Shown one piece after another: positions 1-6,910 of a DNA stretch of 46,269 nt; positions within the stretch are counted from its first letter, which is position 1; every line of letters starts with the position of its first letter. A model generated the notes under the pieces. That model had not been told where the DNA came from. It did not search any database and was given only the letters and a program-made list of their open reading frames with translations. The position numbers and the translations under genes are program-made. Origin of the DNA: Candidatus Merdiplasma excrementigallinarum (GTDB lineage Bacteria > Bacillota > Clostridia > Lachnospirales > Lachnospiraceae). Location: contig DVOS01000078.1 in the NCBI GenBank assembly GCA_018713435.1, positions 1 through 46,269 on the forward strand, given 5' to 3'.

Positions 1-15
1 GAATTGGGACTGTAG
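1..15 (+). CDS. 3' end of an upstream gene, probably leuC
   Basis: The first 15 bases read as four codons and a TAG stop, followed 11 bases later by leuD. In bacteria leuC (large subunit of isopropylmalate isomerase) normally lies directly upstream of leuD, so this is probably its tail. Four residues cannot identify a protein, so the call rests on gene order only. Confidence 0.3.
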   Translation, partial: ELGL

Positions 16-26
16 GAGGATAGGAA

Positions 27-512
27 ATGAAAGCGCATGGAACAGTTTTTAAATATGGTGACAATGTAGACACGGACGTGATTATTCCGGCTCGGTATCT
101 GAACTCTTCAGATCCGAAGGAACTGGCTTCCCACTGCATGGAGGATATTGACAAAGACTTTGTGAACCGGGTAAAGCCGGGGGACATTATTGTGGCGGAT
201 AAGAATTTCGGCTGCGGCTCTTCCAGAGAGCATGCGCCTATCGCCATCAAGGCGGCAGGGGTGAGCTGCGTGATTGCGGAAACCTTCGCCCGGATTTTTT
301 ACAGAAATTCCATTAATATCGGGCTTCCCATTATTGAATGTCCCGAGGCTTCCAGAGGCATTGAGCAGGGAGACGAGGTGGAGGTGGATTTCGACAGCGG
401 AATCATCTACAACCGCACAAAGGGGACCCAGTTTAAGGGACAGGCCTTCCCGGAGTTTATGCAGAAGATTATCAAAGCAGAGGGACTGATCAACTATATC
501 AATCAAAAATAG
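27..512 (+). CDS. leuD: 3-isopropylmalate dehydratase small subunit
   Basis: This is the small subunit of isopropylmalate isomerase, which with LeuC converts 2-isopropylmalate to 3-isopropylmalate in cytoplasmic leucine synthesis. The 161-residue protein has the normal length of the short LeuD form found in Firmicutes and archaea. It shows the swivel-domain signature: an N-terminal [11 protein letters not shown] stretch at about residues 11-21 and the substrate loop [10 protein letters not shown] at about 62-71. AGGAGG lies shortly before the ATG. The upstream stop at 15 suggests co-transcription with a leuC outside the window. The next gene, a D-lactate dehydrogenase, starts 20 bases downstream and may share the transcript. 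HacB-type homologues share this fold, so leucine synthesis is favoured by length and motif, not proven. Confidence 0.92.
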   Translation: MKAHGTVFKYGDNVDTDVIIPARYLNSSDPKELASHCMEDIDKDFVNRVKPGDIIVADKNFGCGSSREHAPIAIKAAGVSCVIAETFARIFYRNSINIGLPIIECPEASRGIEQGDEVEVDFDSGIIYNRTKGTQFKGQAFPEFMQKIIKAEGLINYINQK

Positions 513-532
513 AAGACAGGAGGCACCAAACC

Positions 533-1519
533 ATGAGGATTATTTTTTTCGCGGCAAAGAGTTATGACAGGGAATCCTTTAACAAGATCAAGGATCATTA
601 TCCGCAGCTGGAGCTGGAGTACTGGGAGACGGAGCTCTCTCCCAAGACAGCGGCCTATGTGACGGACAGCGAGGCGGTGTGCGCTTTCGTAAGCTCCGAT
701 GTGGGGGAGGAAGTGCTGCGGGTACTCCATGAGAGAGGCGTGAAGCTGGTGCTGATGCGCTGCGCCGGTTTCAATAATGTGGATCTGGAGGCAGCCACTC
801 GATACGGCATCAAGGTGATGCGTGTGCCGGGCTACTCTCCTGAGGCGGTGGCGGAGCACGCTATGGCGCTTGCGCTGGCCGTAAACCGTCATCTCCACAA
901 AGCCTATGTGAAGGTCCGGGAGAACAATTTCAGCCTCCAGGGACTGGTGGGTGTAAACTTCCACGGAAAAACAGCAGGTATTGTGGGGACTGGCCGGATC
1001 GGCGCCGCCATGGCCCGAATCTGCCGTGGATTTGGCATGAAGGTAATCGCCTACGATATGTACAAAAACCCGGATCTGGATTTTGTGACTTATGTGGAGC
1101 TGGACGAGCTGCTGGCTTCCAGCGACCTGATTTCTCTTCACTGCCCGCTGATGGACAGCACTTACCATATGATTAATCTGGAGACCATCAACAAGATGAA
1201 GGACGGAGTAATCCTGATCAACACTTCCAGAGGCGGCCTGGTAAAGACGGACGACCTGATTGCCGGCATCCGGGAGCGCAAGTTCTTCGGCGTGGGACTG
1301 GATGTGTACGAGGAGGAGACCAAGAATGTGTTCGAGAACCATGAGGATGATATTCTCATGCACTCTACCACAGCCAGACTTCTTTCCTTCCCCAACGTGA
1401 TCGTCACCTCCCATCAGGGCTTCTTCACAGAGGAAGCGCTGGGCGCTATCAGCGAGACTACCCTGAACAACGCCGTGGCTTTCCTGAAGGGCGAGACGGC
1501 CGGAACAGAGCTGAACTGA
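533..1519 (+). CDS. ldhA: D-lactate dehydrogenase (D-2-hydroxyacid dehydrogenase family)
   Basis: This predicted cytoplasmic NAD-dependent enzyme reduces pyruvate to D-lactate, regenerating NAD during fermentation. The 328-residue length fits D-LDH. The Rossmann motif VGTGRIG is at 151-157. The expected catalytic set is visible: Arg in INTSRGG (R233), Glu in DVYEEE (about 261) and His in SHQGFF (H294). The HQGFFTEEAL block and the C-terminal layout resemble D-LDH more than phosphoglycerate dehydrogenase. AGGAGG precedes the ATG. It follows leuD by 20 bases and is closed by a strong terminator. Other D-2-hydroxyacid substrates, such as 2-oxoisocaproate, remain possible, and the position beside leuD makes a branched substrate worth keeping in mind. 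Confidence 0.85.
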   Translation: MRIIFFAAKSYDRESFNKIKDHYPQLELEYWETELSPKTAAYVTDSEAVCAFVSSDVGEEVLRVLHERGVKLVLMRCAGFNNVDLEAATRYGIKVMRVPGYSPEAVAEHAMALALAVNRHLHKAYVKVRENNFSLQGLVGVNFHGKTAGIVGTGRIGAAMARICRGFGMKVIAYDMYKNPDLDFVTYVELDELLASSDLISLHCPLMDSTYHMINLETINKMKDGVILINTSRGGLVKTDDLIAGIRERKFFGVGLDVYEEETKNVFENHEDDILMHSTTARLLSFPNVIVTSHQGFFTEEALGAISETTLNNAVAFLKGETAGTELN

Positions 1520-1535
1520 ATCATAATTACAGAAA

Positions 1536-1583
1536 ATCCCTGTACTGCCTGAAAATTCAGAGCAGTGCAGGGATATTTTTTTG
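1536..1583 (+). terminator. Rho-independent terminator after ldhA
   Basis: ATCCCTG (1536-1542) pairs with CAGGGAT (1568-1574) and ACTGC (1544-1548) with GCAGT (1562-1566), giving a 13-pair stem with one wobble. The loop contains a further CTGAA/TTCAG pairing. Seven T residues follow. It lies between the ldhA stop and the convergent cotJC stop. Confidence 0.88.
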
Positions 1584-1586
1584 TCC

Positions 1587-2210
1587 TTACTTTTTGCAGG
1601 GCGGGCAGGATACCGGCGCGTCAAAACTCAGGTTGAAAGCGTAGAAGTTTTTGCTGTCCAGTTCGTCCTGCACGCTTCGCAGGGCTTCTCCGAAGCGCTG
1701 GAAATGGACGATCTCCCTGGCCCGCAGGAAGCGGATGGGATCCGCCACTTCCGGATCTTTCACCAGCCGGAGGATGTTGTCATAGGTTTTCCGGGCCTTC
1801 TGTTCGGCGGCCAGATCCTCAAAGAGGTCGGTGAGGGGATCTCCGGAGGACTGAAATTCGCAGGCGTTAAAGGGGATGCCGCCCGCCGCCTGGGGCCAGA
1901 TGCCCACGGTATGATCCGTGTAGTAGGGAGCGAAGCCGGACTTTTCGATCTCCTCGGGAGTCAGGTTCCGGGTGAGCTGGTGGACGATAGTGGCCACAAT
2001 CTCCAGATGGGCCAGTTCTTCCGTGCCCACATCCGTGAGCACCGCCATGGTGGTCCGGTTGGGAGCGGTAAAACGCTGGGAGAGGTAGCGCATGGAAGCC
2101 CCCATTTCGCCGTCCGGGCCGCCGTACTGGCTCATGATGACCTGAGCGATTTTTGCGTTGGGGGTTTTGATGTTGACCGGGTACTGAAGCCGTTTTTCAT
2201 AATTCCACAT
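1587..2210 (-). CDS. cotJC: Spore coat protein CotJC (manganese-catalase family)
   Basis: This is a spore coat protein of the di-manganese catalase fold, by family probably giving peroxide resistance or structure to the coat. The 207-residue protein has a ferritin-like helical core. EELAHLEIV (about residues 65-73) and a later EIVHFQRF carry the Glu/His pairs expected to bind the two metals. It starts with MWNYEKRLQYPV, a typical CotJC opening. It is the last gene of cotJABC and starts one base inside the end of cotJB, so translation is probably coupled. The C-terminus ends in a short Cys-containing tail (CPPCKK), possibly for coat cross-linking; that is inference. Confidence 0.93.
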   Translation of the reverse strand: MWNYEKRLQYPVNIKTPNAKIAQVIMSQYGGPDGEMGASMRYLSQRFTAPNRTTMAVLTDVGTEELAHLEIVATIVHQLTRNLTPEEIEKSGFAPYYTDHTVGIWPQAAGGIPFNACEFQSSGDPLTDLFEDLAAEQKARKTYDNILRLVKDPEVADPIRFLRAREIVHFQRFGEALRSVQDELDSKNFYAFNLSFDAPVSCPPCKK

Positions 2211-2476
2211 TAACAGGCGCCTCCTTCCCAGGGCCAGGGTTCATTGATCCACTGCCAGCGGCCGCAGGATGCGGCGGCAGGACAGTCAGCGGTTAGGGGC
2301 CCGTACTGCTTTCCGTATTCGGCCAGAGCCTCCCGGCGTTTCTGGTCCATATCCTGATAGTAAGCCAGAGCCTGCTGGTCCTCCGGATGAGTGTCCAGGT
2401 ACAGCAGGGTATCATAAACGGCAAAACTGATTTCCGTTATATACTGGAGAAGCGAGCCGCGGTTTTGTCCGTTCAT
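2210..2476 (-). CDS. cotJB: Spore coat protein CotJB
   Basis: This small helical spore-coat protein of 88 residues belongs to the CotJB family and is needed with CotJA and CotJC for coat assembly in the mother cell. The central segment EISFAVYDTLLYLDTHP followed by ALAYYQDM is characteristic of the family. The start overlaps the end of cotJA by four bases and the end touches the cotJC start, so the three genes form one tight unit. No catalytic motif is visible, and its role is taken from family knowledge. Confidence 0.9.
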   Translation of the reverse strand: MNGQNRGSLLQYITEISFAVYDTLLYLDTHPEDQQALAYYQDMDQKRREALAEYGKQYGPLTADCPAAASCGRWQWINEPWPWEGGAC

Positions 2477-2799
2477 CTGCAGGCACCTCCTTTACCGCAG
2501 AATGGTTTATGCAGGTCGGAAAAAATGGTGCCCGCCTGCAGACCCTGGCAGGGCGCTTTTGGCTCTTTCCAGATCTGCATGGGCACATAGGCCATAGCCA
2601 CGGGAGGCAGACTTGCAGCGCAGGGCGCTGAAACTGTCTGGGGCCTGGGGGCAGCGCAGGGAGCTGGAGCAGGCTGCGGGCAGGGCGTCATACAGGACCC
2701 GGGGGCAGCCTGAGACTGAGGCGGACAGGACCGGTTTCCTTCCCGGGCCATGCCGCGGCGGCAGCCGGAACCGCAGCCGCAGGAATATTGAGTATTCAT
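2473..2799 (-). CDS. cotJA: Spore coat associated protein CotJA with Cys/Pro-rich N-terminal extension
   Basis: The C-terminal half, about residues 64-100, is the CotJA domain: LPPVAMAYVPMQIW, then a GTIF segment and HKPF near the end. Before it lies a 60-residue extension rich in Cys, Pro and Ala that begins MNTQYSCGCGSGCRR. At 108 residues it is longer than the roughly 80-residue CotJA of Bacillus. An AAGGAG ribosome site lies about 7 bases before the ATG. It is the first gene of cotJABC and is divergent from the SOS polymerase operon. Expression in the sporulating mother cell is expected; a weak sigma-E-like -10 is marked separately. Confidence 0.88.
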   Translation of the reverse strand: MNTQYSCGCGSGCRRGMAREGNRSCPPQSQAAPGSCMTPCPQPAPAPCAAPRPQTVSAPCAASLPPVAMAYVPMQIWKEPKAPCQGLQAGTIFSDLHKPFCGKGGACR

Positions 2800-2827
2800 A
2801 AAGACTCCTTTTTGTCATGTTTGTTAT

Positions 2828-2835
2828 AGTTTATG
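2828..2835 (-). promoter_or_regulatory. Possible sigma-E-type -10 box for cotJABC
   Basis: On the minus strand CATAAACT lies about 29 bases before the cotJA start codon and resembles the sporulation sigma-E -10 consensus CATACANT. The region 14 bases further upstream is a poor -35 match, so this is tentative. Confidence 0.28.
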
Positions 2836-2867
2836 GAAAATGGCAGAAAATGTTAACAGAGAGGGAA

Positions 2868-2896
2868 TTGACGCAGGGCGAAGGGAGTGGTAAAAT
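2868..2896 (+). promoter_or_regulatory. Sigma-A promoter of the polY-yolD operon
   Basis: TTGACG (2868-2873) and TAAAAT (2891-2896) are separated by exactly 17 bases. The predicted transcription start, near 2903, falls inside the LexA box just downstream. This excludes ATG codons upstream of 2903 as start codons for the polymerase. Confidence 0.8.
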
Positions 2897-2901
2897 GAAA
2901 T

Positions 2902-2915
2902 CGAACATATATTCG
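2902..2915. promoter_or_regulatory. LexA (SOS) box
   Basis: CGAACATATATTCG matches the Gram-positive LexA consensus CGAACRNRYGTTYG at all but one position. It begins six bases after the -10 box and covers the predicted transcription start, a classic repression position. A DNA-damage-type polymerase follows, which supports the reading. Confidence 0.83.
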
Positions 2916-2954
2916 ATTGAACGAAAAGGATGCCGTGAGGAGAGGAGGAGAAAC

Positions 2955-4478
2955 GTGAAACAGAGAATATATCTGGCGATTGATCTGAAATCCTTCTATG
3001 CCTCTGTGGAGTGCCGGGACAGGGGGCTGGATCCCATGGATGCCCTTCTGGTGGTGGCGGACAGGAGCCGCACGGAAAAAACCATCTGCCTGGCAGTTTC
3101 CCCCGGGCTGAAACGTTATGGGATTCCGGGCAGGCCCAGGCTTTTTGAAGTGGAGCAGAAGGTGAGAGAGATCAATGCCTGCCGGCTGGACGGGGCGTCG
3201 GGCCGCCGTTTTGCGGGAAGTTCCTTTCTTTCATCCCGGCTGAAGGATCTGCCGGAGCTGGCGCTGGACTATATCGCGGCTCCCCCCAGGATGGCCCGCT
3301 ATCTGGAGATCAGCACCCGGATTTACGGGATTTATCTGCGGTATATCGCGCCGGAGGACATACACGTCTATTCCATCGACGAGGTGTTTATGGATGTGAC
3401 GGATTATCTTTCCGTCTATAAGATGACGCCCCGGGAACTGGCGGGGAAGATGATCGGGGACGTGTTCGACGCTACGGGCATTACCGCCGCCGCGGGGATC
3501 GGAACCAATCTTTATCTGGCAAAAGTAGCCATGGACATTGTGGCAAAGAAAATTCCGCCGGATGAGAAGGGTGTCCGGATTGCCTGGCTGGATGAGAGCG
3601 CTTACCGGCATACCCTCTGGGACCACCGGCCCATTACGGATTTCTGGAGGGTGGGGAGAGGATATGCCGGAAAGCTGGCAAAGTACGGCCTTTTTACCAT
3701 GGGAGATATAGCCAGATGCTCTGTGGGAAAGATGGGGAGCGGCTACAGCGAAGACCTGCTCTACCGGATGTTCGGAGTCAATGCGGAACTGCTGATCGAT
3801 CATGCCTGGGGCTGGGAACCATGTACCCTGAAGGATATCAAGGCGTACCGGCCGGAGACCAGCAGCAGAGGATCCGGCCAGGTGCTGCACTGCCCTTATG
3901 ATTTTGCCAAAGCCAGGCTGGCGGCAAGGGAGATGGCGGAGGAACTGGCCCTGGATCTGGCGGGACACGGCCTTGTCACGGATCAGATTGTGCTTACCGT
4001 GGGATACGACAGAGAAAACCTGCGGGATCCGGCACGGCGGGAAGCCTGCGGGGAGACCGCCCTTGACCATTACGGACGCCGGGTTCCCAGACACGCCCAT
4101 GGAACGGTAAACCTGGGGAGCTATACGTCCTCATCAGGCCGGATCCGGGAGGCGCTGGAAGAACTGTACGACCGGATCGTCAATCCGGCCCTGCTGGTGC
4201 GCAGACTGAGCGTCACCGCCGGCCATGTGGAGCGGGAGGAGGCGGTTTCCCGGGAGGAGGGAAGATATGAGCAGCTGGATCTTTTTACAGACTACGGGGC
4301 TCTTCAGGAAAAAAGAAAAGAGGAGGAAAAAGAGCGTTTCCGGGAGAAAAAGATGCAGCAGGCGGTTTTGGAGATAAAACACCGGTACGGGAAAAATGCG
4401 ATTCTGAAAGGAATGAATCTGCGGGAGGGCGCTACGGCCAGGGAGAGAAACCGGCAGATCGGAGGGCACAGAGCATGA
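2955..4478 (+). CDS. Y-family DNA polymerase, UvrX/DinB-like translesion polymerase
   Basis: This error-prone polymerase would copy damaged templates during the SOS response. AIDLKSFYASVEC near the N-terminus carries the first metal-binding Asp and the F-Y steric gate. YSIDEVFMDVT carries the catalytic Asp-Glu pair. A helix-hairpin-helix-like segment and a little-finger region follow. The C-terminal tail, with KHRYGKNAIL and ERNRQIGGHRA, is typical of UvrX/YqjW-type proteins rather than short DinB. I chose the GTG at 2955 (507 residues) because AGGAGG lies five bases before it and the promoter and LexA box lie upstream; an in-frame ATG at 2817 precedes that promoter. It overlaps the yolD-like gene by four bases. 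Whether it is a Pol IV or Pol V functional type is not decidable here. Confidence 0.9.
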   Translation: MKQRIYLAIDLKSFYASVECRDRGLDPMDALLVVADRSRTEKTICLAVSPGLKRYGIPGRPRLFEVEQKVREINACRLDGASGRRFAGSSFLSSRLKDLPELALDYIAAPPRMARYLEISTRIYGIYLRYIAPEDIHVYSIDEVFMDVTDYLSVYKMTPRELAGKMIGDVFDATGITAAAGIGTNLYLAKVAMDIVAKKIPPDEKGVRIAWLDESAYRHTLWDHRPITDFWRVGRGYAGKLAKYGLFTMGDIARCSVGKMGSGYSEDLLYRMFGVNAELLIDHAWGWEPCTLKDIKAYRPETSSRGSGQVLHCPYDFAKARLAAREMAEELALDLAGHGLVTDQIVLTVGYDRENLRDPARREACGETALDHYGRRVPRHAHGTVNLGSYTSSSGRIREALEELYDRIVNPALLVRRLSVTAGHVEREEAVSREEGRYEQLDLFTDYGALQEKRKEEEKERFREKKMQQAVLEIKHRYGKNAILKGMNLREGATARERNRQIGGHRA

Positions 4479-4891
4479 AGGATTTTTATCGAGACATTAT
4501 GGATATGCCGCACCCTGTTTCACCGGGACGCCCCCATATGCCCCTTTCCGTGAGGGCGGCTCAGTTCGCTCCTTTTGCGGCTCTCTCCGGCTACGGGGAG
4601 GCGGTGGAGGAGGAAGCCAGGCTGACACGGGAAAAAGCGGAGCTGACAGAGGAGGAGAAAGAGAAGCTGGACTGGCAGCTGCGGATACTGGCGCAAAAGA
4701 AGGGGCCAGGAAAGATTCGTGTGACCTATTTTGTTCCGGATGCGCATAAAAGCGGAGGCGCTTATGTAAGCGCCTCCGGATTTGTGAAAAAGATAGATTA
4801 TATGAGGAAAAAGATTTTTTTGTCTGATGGTACGGAAATACCTGCGGAAAACATTCAGATGATTCAAGAAGCAGATGAATGCCTTCCCTGA
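4475..4891 (+). CDS. YolD-like protein, partner of the Y-family polymerase
   Basis: This 138-residue protein has the YolD-like layout: an N-terminal HPVSPGRPHMPLSVRAAQFAPFAAL block, here at about residues 13-37, then a charged helix (about 40-70) and a beta-rich C-terminal part. Genes of this family usually sit next to UvrX/YqjW-type polymerases in Firmicutes. A UmuD-like accessory role has been suggested from such neighbourhood, not from sequence similarity. The ATG overlaps the polymerase stop as ATGA, so the two are translationally coupled and share the LexA-controlled promoter. Its stop is only nine bases from the convergent amt stop, and I see no clear terminator between them. Confidence 0.8.
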   Translation: MKDFYRDIMDMPHPVSPGRPHMPLSVRAAQFAPFAALSGYGEAVEEEARLTREKAELTEEEKEKLDWQLRILAQKKGPGKIRVTYFVPDAHKSGGAYVSASGFVKKIDYMRKKIFLSDGTEIPAENIQMIQEADECLP

Positions 4892-4900
4892 TGCAAAAAC

Positions 4901-6697
4901 TTAAGACTGCGGGGGGACCACATCCTGAAGCGCGCTGCAGCCCCGTTCGCCGGTCCGGATTTTAACCACATCCCTGACATCGTAAAGAAAGATTTTGCCG
5001 TCACCGAAATTGCCGGTATAGAGAACTTTCTGGATGACTTTTATCAGATCTTCTACAGGAACGGTGCATACCACAATATCGATTTTGATTTTAGGAAGAA
5101 GCCGGGAGCTTACCGGGTTGCCTCTGAAGAAAACGGTATGCCCCTTCTGAGCGCCATATCCGAATACGTTGGTGACCGTAACGCCGGTAATTCCAAATTC
5201 TTCCAGAGCATCCTGCAGTTCATTGAATTTACTCTGGTTAGCGAGAATGGTGATCTTGGTAATTTCAGATCCCGGAGTTTCTCTGTGTATTACGGGAACT
5301 GCCTCATCCGGAGACGCAAAACCGGACGAAGGGGAGGATTCTGACGGAGAAGAAGCGAAAGCTGCGGCACCAGGCCGTACAGAAACCTCCGCTGCAGAGA
5401 CAATATCTGATTCATACAGAGTCTCTGCCACAGGAACAAAGTCAGGATAGGCAATATTGCCGTGTTCGCCCACATCCAGTCCCTGCAGTTCTTCTTCTGC
5501 GGAAACCCGAATACCTACGGTCTGCTTCAGAACGAACCATACCAGGCTGGAACCTGCAAAAACGAAAATCCCTACGGCGATGATTCCCAGAAGCTGTTTT
5601 CCCAGAAGAGAGAAACCGCCTCCGTAAAAAAGTCCGTTGACTGCGGAAAGGGAGGTAACGCCTTCTTTGGCAAACAGCGCCACGCATATTGTGCCGAATA
5701 CGCCGCAGCCCAGATGAACGGAAGTGGCGCCTACCGGGTCGTCGATCTTTGCTTTATCAAAAAACATGACGGCAAACACAACCAGAATGCCTGCCAGAGC
5801 GCCGATAAGCAGAGACGCTTCTACGGAAACATAGGCGCATCCTCCGGTAATGCCTACGAGACCGGCCAGACAGCCGTTGACAGTCATTCCCAGATCCGGT
5901 TTTCCCAGAACAATCCAGGAAGTAATAGTGGAAGTAAGAACCGCAGCTATAGCAGATGTGTTGGTGGTCATTAAAATGTACATTACGTCCGAAGGATTTT
6001 CAAAACTCATGGTAGAACCGGGATTAAAACCAAACCACCCCAGCCAGAGAACAAAGAGTCCGATTACGGCCAGTGACATGCTGTGGCCCGGTATTGCCCG
6101 GGGCTTTCCGTCTTTTCCGTATTTTCCGATACGGGGGCCGAGGATCATGGCTCCGGAAAGAGCGGCCCATCCTCCCACAGAATGGACAACCGTGTCGCCG
6201 GCGAAGTCTAAAAAACCCATGTCAGCCAGCCAGCCGCCTCCCCATACCCAGTGCCCCACAATGGGATAGATGACCAGAGTGAGGACAAAGGAGAAGATAA
6301 TGAAAGACACATATTTTACCCGTTCCGCTACAGCGCCTGAAACAATGGTGGCCGCAGTGCCGCAGAATACCAGCTGAAAGAAAAATTTTCCCCAGAAAGG
6401 AACGGAAGAGGTAAGGGTGTTTTCATAAAAGGAGTAATCTTCGGAACCGAGAATAAAAAGATGCTGAGTTCCGATAAAAGGATTGTCTCCACCGAACATG
6501 ATACCCCATCCAAGGAGAAGAAAACCAAGGGAAGAAACGGCAAAAACAATAAAGTTTTTGGAAAGTATATTGACCGTATTTTTTGCTCTGGCAAAACCGG
6601 CCTCAACACTGGCGAAGCCCAGATTCATAAAAAACACAAGGACCGCTGCCAGAAATACCCACAAAGTGTCAGTGATAGAATAAGAAATTGCACTCAT
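4901..6697 (-). CDS. Ammonium transporter fused to a C-terminal PII signalling domain
   Basis: This inner-membrane ammonium channel carries its own PII regulator as a C-terminal domain. Residues 1-400 are Amt: a hydrophobic eleven-helix core, the pore twin histidines H172 (DFAGDTVVH) and H328 (TSVHLG), and a Phe-rich gate near 105-111. Residues 400-478 form a Ser/Pro/Ala-rich linker. Residues 479-586 are PII-like, with the T-loop at about 513-530 and the family signature TGNFGDGKIF at 561-570, then KIRTGERG. Gln517 matches E. coli GlnB Gln39, but the position of the uridylylated Tyr51 is Val529 and Tyr46 is Phe524. Typical Amt is near 400-450 residues, so 598 fits a fusion. AGGAGGG lies before the ATG. 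No separate glnK is adjacent. Confidence 0.93.
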   Translation of the reverse strand: MSAISYSITDTLWVFLAAVLVFFMNLGFASVEAGFARAKNTVNILSKNFIVFAVSSLGFLLLGWGIMFGGDNPFIGTQHLFILGSEDYSFYENTLTSSVPFWGKFFFQLVFCGTAATIVSGAVAERVKYVSFIIFSFVLTLVIYPIVGHWVWGGGWLADMGFLDFAGDTVVHSVGGWAALSGAMILGPRIGKYGKDGKPRAIPGHSMSLAVIGLFVLWLGWFGFNPGSTMSFENPSDVMYILMTTNTSAIAAVLTSTITSWIVLGKPDLGMTVNGCLAGLVGITGGCAYVSVEASLLIGALAGILVVFAVMFFDKAKIDDPVGATSVHLGCGVFGTICVALFAKEGVTSLSAVNGLFYGGGFSLLGKQLLGIIAVGIFVFAGSSLVWFVLKQTVGIRVSAEEELQGLDVGEHGNIAYPDFVPVAETLYESDIVSAAEVSVRPGAAAFASSPSESSPSSGFASPDEAVPVIHRETPGSEITKITILANQSKFNELQDALEEFGITGVTVTNVFGYGAQKGHTVFFRGNPVSSRLLPKIKIDIVVCTVPVEDLIKVIQKVLYTGNFGDGKIFLYDVRDVVKIRTGERGCSALQDVVPPQS

Positions 6698-6732
6698 GCT
6701 GCATCCCTCCTGTTATGCTTGATAATGGCATA

Positions 6733-6780
6733 AAAAAATGAGAGAACAAGGGCTTTTCCCGGGAACGCCCTTGTTCTCTC
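6733..6780 (-). terminator. Terminator-like hairpin in the amt leader (possible attenuator)
   Basis: Read on the minus strand, GAGAGAACAAGGGC (6780-6767) pairs perfectly with GCCCTTGTTCTCTC (6753-6740), a 14-pair stem with a 13-base loop, and is followed by a run of seven T residues (6738-6732 region). It starts about where transcription from the predicted amt promoter would begin and ends about 35 bases before the amt ATG. The T run exists only in the minus direction, so it is not an ftsW element. It looks like an intrinsic terminator placed to control amt. Confidence 0.8.
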
Positions 6781-6787
6781 AGCAATT

Positions 6788-6816
6788 ACCATACAGCAGA
6801 TTTTTCCGATTGTCAA
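6788..6816 (-). promoter_or_regulatory. Sigma-A promoter of the amt-PII gene
   Basis: On the minus strand TTGACA (6816-6811) and TATGGT (6793-6788) are separated by 17 bases. The predicted start, near 6781, would place the terminator-like hairpin at the very 5' end of the transcript. Confidence 0.68.
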
Positions 6817-6854
6817 TAGTCTTTCAGATTAAAGTGGAAAATTTTCGGGAAGTG

Positions 6855-6863
6855 TGCTATAGT
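6855..6863 (+). promoter_or_regulatory. Extended -10 promoter element for the ftsW-like gene
   Basis: TGCTATAGT contains a TGn extension and a TATAGT -10 box, 47 bases before the ATG of the FtsW/RodA gene. No good -35 is seen, which extended -10 promoters can tolerate. Confidence 0.45.
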
Positions 6864-6910
6864 AAATTTCATGCGAGAAAGTGATTGTTCAATAGAAAGA
6901 CAGGGATGAT

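Noticed and set aside
2817-2954. N-terminal extension of the Y-family polymerase from ATG 2817
   Set aside because: The promoter and LexA box at 2868-2915 lie inside it, and the GTG at 2955 has a strong ribosome site directly before the conserved N-terminus.
5462-5974. 170-codon open frame on the plus strand inside amt
   Set aside because: It is antisense to a strongly conserved Amt protein, has no family features and no convincing ribosome site.
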